This document shows, piece after piece, positions 62,451-64,000 of a DNA stretch of 64,000 nucleotides. The stretch covers positions 575,631 to 639,630 of the forward strand of contig NZ_PVEN01000003.1 in NCBI RefSeq assembly GCF_002973525.1. The letters are read 5' to 3'. Source of the stretch: Paraburkholderia sp. BL21I4N1 (lineage in GTDB: Bacteria; Pseudomonadota; Gammaproteobacteria; Burkholderiales; Burkholderiaceae). Numbering within the stretch: position 1 is the first letter of the stretch; every line of letters starts with the position of its first letter. Below the pieces are notes generated by a model. The model saw only the letters and a program-made list of their open reading frames with translations. It was not told the origin of the DNA and searched no databases. The position numbers were made by a program, and so were the translations under genes.

Positions 62451-64000
62451 ATGGTCCGTCTGGTCATGATTCTGCTGGGAGTCGATTACCTGCGTACGCG
62501 CTGGCGCACATTGCAGTTGATCGGCTGGGTGAGTCTGCTGCTCGGTCTAGTGGTGTTCGTCGACGCGCTCGACAACGCGCTGTATTTTCCGATCACGCCA
62601 TTTGCGTTGCTGCTGCTGCTCGAAGGTCTCGCCACGCTGGCCGTCGCGTGGACCGGCATGGGCGGGCAGCGCACGCTGCGCTATGTGAAGGGCCTCGCGT
62701 TCTGCTGCGCGGCCGCGCTGATTCTCGCCGGCCATCATCACGGCAACTTCATCCTGTCGATGATTTTCGGCACGCTGTTTCTGGCCGACGGTTTATTGCA
62801 GATCGTCTCGGCCAGAGTGGTCCGCTACCGCACGTGGCGGCTCGCGATGATAGGCGGCGGCGTTGAAATTGCGTTGGCGGTTTTTTTCTACCAGCCGTAC
62901 CCGACGCACTATGTCGGCACCGTGCCGTATTGTCTGGGCCTTGGGCTGATATTCGGCGGGTGGAACATGATTCTGCTGAGCACGCGGGTTCGGCGGATGG
63001 CGTCGAATCCGGCAGTGGCCGGCGACGAAGCGGCGGATGGCGGGAATGCTGCCGCAAGTGCTGCAAGCACCGCAAGCACCGCAAGCAGCCGCAACCCCAA
63101 AGCGCCGCACCGACTGCCCACGCTCGAATGGGACGGCCCGCCAGGCGCCGACGAAGCCGCACTGACCGTCCACGTGTGGACGCCGGTCGGTACCGCGAAA
63201 AGCGAGGCGCGCCGCCAGCCGATTGTCGATCGTTACATCGCGGCGGTGGATCGCAACGGTGTGATTTCCACCGGCCATGCCGCGCTCGAATCGCCCGAAG
63301 GCATTTACATCAGCCTTTACCCGGGCGTCGAGATCGATCGCTCACCTGACGATTTCGCGCGACTCCTGCGCGCCACGCGCGAGAACGACGTGCCAGGCGT
63401 GTTCCAGCTCGACTACCCGACCGAATCGAAAGCGTGGTGTCCGTCGACGGTGCAGGTGCGCATCCGCAATTACGATCCGGTGCGTCTGCGCCGCTTCTGG
63501 GACACCTATCGGGAGGACGCCACCTACAACCTCACGCATCGCAATTGTTCGAGCAGCGTGTCGCGCGCGCTGGAAGCGGCGATCGAGGGTGCATCGGCGC
63601 GCGTGTGGGGCGATCTCGGCGGATGGCGGCCGTTTTTGCGCGTGGTCACCACGCCGGAACTGTGGGTCGCCGCGCAGCTGCGCAAACGCGCCGCGACGAT
63701 GGCATGGACGCCCGGCCTCACGCTCGACTACGCGCGCGCCCTCAGCATGCTGGCCGACCCGCGGCCGTCGGGCTGGGTCACGATGGCGCGCGTCGCCGTG
63801 CGCCGAATGGTTCGTTCGCGCCGTCAATGGCGGGAGGAGGCGCGCAACGCGCCGGCGGCGCAGGAAGCACAGGAAGCACAGGAAGCACAGGAAGCACAGG
63901 AAGCACAGGAAGCACAGGAAGCACAGGAAGCACAGGAAGCACAGGAAGCACAGGAAGCACAGGAAGCACAGGAAGCACAGGAAGCACAGGAAGCACAGGA
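62451..64000 (+). CDS. HdeD-like membrane domain fused to a putative papain-like Cys/His domain, with (QEA)n tail; partial at right edge
   Basis: 516 codons are open from ATG 62451 (Shine-Dalgarno CGGAGG, 62438-62443) to the window edge with no stop, so the gene is 3'-truncated by the window. Residues 1-190 hold six membrane helices (LIGWVSLLLGLVVFVDAL, FILSMIFGTLFLADGLLQI), the HdeD/DUF308 pattern. An Ala-Ser-Thr repeat hinge lies at residues 202-213. The second half has VISTGHAALESPEGIY (His276) and YNLTHRNCSSSVSRALE (Cys366), in the His-before-Cys order of circularly permuted NlpC/P60-like peptidases. From residue 471 the protein is pure Gln-Glu-Ala repeats. Peptidase activity is an inference. 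Confidence 0.75.
   Translation, partial: MVRLVMILLGVDYLRTRWRTLQLIGWVSLLLGLVVFVDALDNALYFPITPFALLLLLEGLATLAVAWTGMGGQRTLRYVKGLAFCCAAALILAGHHHGNFILSMIFGTLFLADGLLQIVSARVVRYRTWRLAMIGGGVEIALAVFFYQPYPTHYVGTVPYCLGLGLIFGGWNMILLSTRVRRMASNPAVAGDEAADGGNAAASAASTASTASSRNPKAPHRLPTLEWDGPPGADEAALTVHVWTPVGTAKSEARRQPIVDRYIAAVDRNGVISTGHAALESPEGIYISLYPGVEIDRSPDDFARLLRATRENDVPGVFQLDYPTESKAWCPSTVQVRIRNYDPVRLRRFWDTYREDATYNLTHRNCSSSVSRALEAAIEGASARVWGDLGGWRPFLRVVTTPELWVAAQLRKRAATMAWTPGLTLDYARALSMLADPRPSGWVTMARVAVRRMVRSRRQWREEARNAPAAQEAQEAQEAQEAQEAQEAQEAQEAQEAQEAQEAQEAQEAQEAQEAQ
63054..63089 (+). repeat. Four 9-bp units coding Ala-Ser-Thr hinge
   Basis: GCAAGTGCT, GCAAGCACC twice, GCAAGCAGC: four in-frame units giving ASA-AST-AST-ASS between the membrane domain and the soluble domain. 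Confidence 0.85.
63861..64000 (+). repeat. 9-bp minisatellite CAGGAAGCA, at least 15 copies
   Basis: Perfect tandem copies of CAGGAAGCA from 63861 to the last base of the window (about 15.5 units), with no unit variation seen. In the gene's frame each unit codes Gln-Glu-Ala. All six frames stay open through the array. Confidence 0.95.

Noticed and set aside
63778..63996. A (Leu-Pro-Val)n protein on the minus strand
   Set aside because: Antisense reading of the CAGGAAGCA minisatellite; no start signal, and the plus-strand gene is continuous across it.
63861..64000. CRISPR array
   Set aside because: The 9-bp units are directly adjacent with no spacers, and there are no cas genes in the window.

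Overview
The window looks like a chromosomal segment from a beta-proteobacterium of the Burkholderiaceae, most likely Paraburkholderia or a close relative. The evidence is high GC content with strong GC3 bias (which fills the antisense strands with long spurious ORFs), protein families typical of that group (PhaZ-type intracellular PHA depolymerase, MctP with its DUF3311 partner, BenE, an RnfB-like ferredoxin next to nth, DUF1841, MocR regulators), and housekeeping genes of beta-proteobacterial type. No rRNA, tRNA, CRISPR array, phage or insertion sequence was recognised by eye. This is ordinary core and shell chromosome, not an island.

Layout. 0.2-8.5 kb: a CopD-like membrane protein, then leftward genes for a chromate transporter (chrA), a large Cache-GGDEF-EAL c-di-GMP protein, a PhzF enzyme, a RidA-like protein next to a PLP aminotransferase, and a glyoxalase-like protein. 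8.8-12.4 kb: a MocR-type regulator, then htpG with a good sigma-32 promoter overlapping the regulator's stop codon and a GC hairpin early in its leader. 13-18.7 kb: a TPR/glycosyltransferase-9 protein, an overlapping ubiC - DNA glycosylase - spermidine-synthase-like operon, and the DUF3311-mctP monocarboxylate uptake operon. 18.8-28.6 kb: FUSC membrane protein, PhnB-like VOC protein, transaldolase, benE, a MoxR AAA ATPase with a VWA partner, two small c-type cytochromes, DUF1841, nth and an RnfB-like protein.

28.8-42.4 kb: a TetR regulator facing phaZ, a GH15 glycosidase, a 50-residue DUF3096 protein, a beta-propeller lactonase, an FtsK translocase whose roughly 700-residue linker is built partly from simple DNA repeats, a META-domain lipoprotein, purT, a small lipoprotein and an MliC-type lysozyme inhibitor. 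42.6-50 kb: an acetolactate-synthase-like ThDP enzyme with an aldehyde dehydrogenase, rhlE behind a structured leader that looks like an attenuator, gluQ and trhO. 50.3-60.4 kb: dnaE followed by an envelope-sugar cluster (WaaE-like GT2, msbA, a GT9 enzyme and two tandem paralogous GT2 enzymes). 60.4-64 kb: a small conserved protein, rdgC, a small secreted protein, and a gene running off the right edge that joins an HdeD-like six-helix membrane domain to a putative permuted papain-like Cys/His domain and ends in a 9-bp tandem repeat coding for (Gln-Glu-Ala)n.

The observations most worth a second look are the right-edge membrane/peptidase-like gene with its minisatellite, the mutually exclusive hairpins in the rhlE leader, the sigma-32 promoter and leader hairpin of htpG, the repeat-built FtsK linker, and the 20-bp perfect palindrome between trhO and dnaE. 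All gene functions are assigned from motifs read by eye; no database search was possible.
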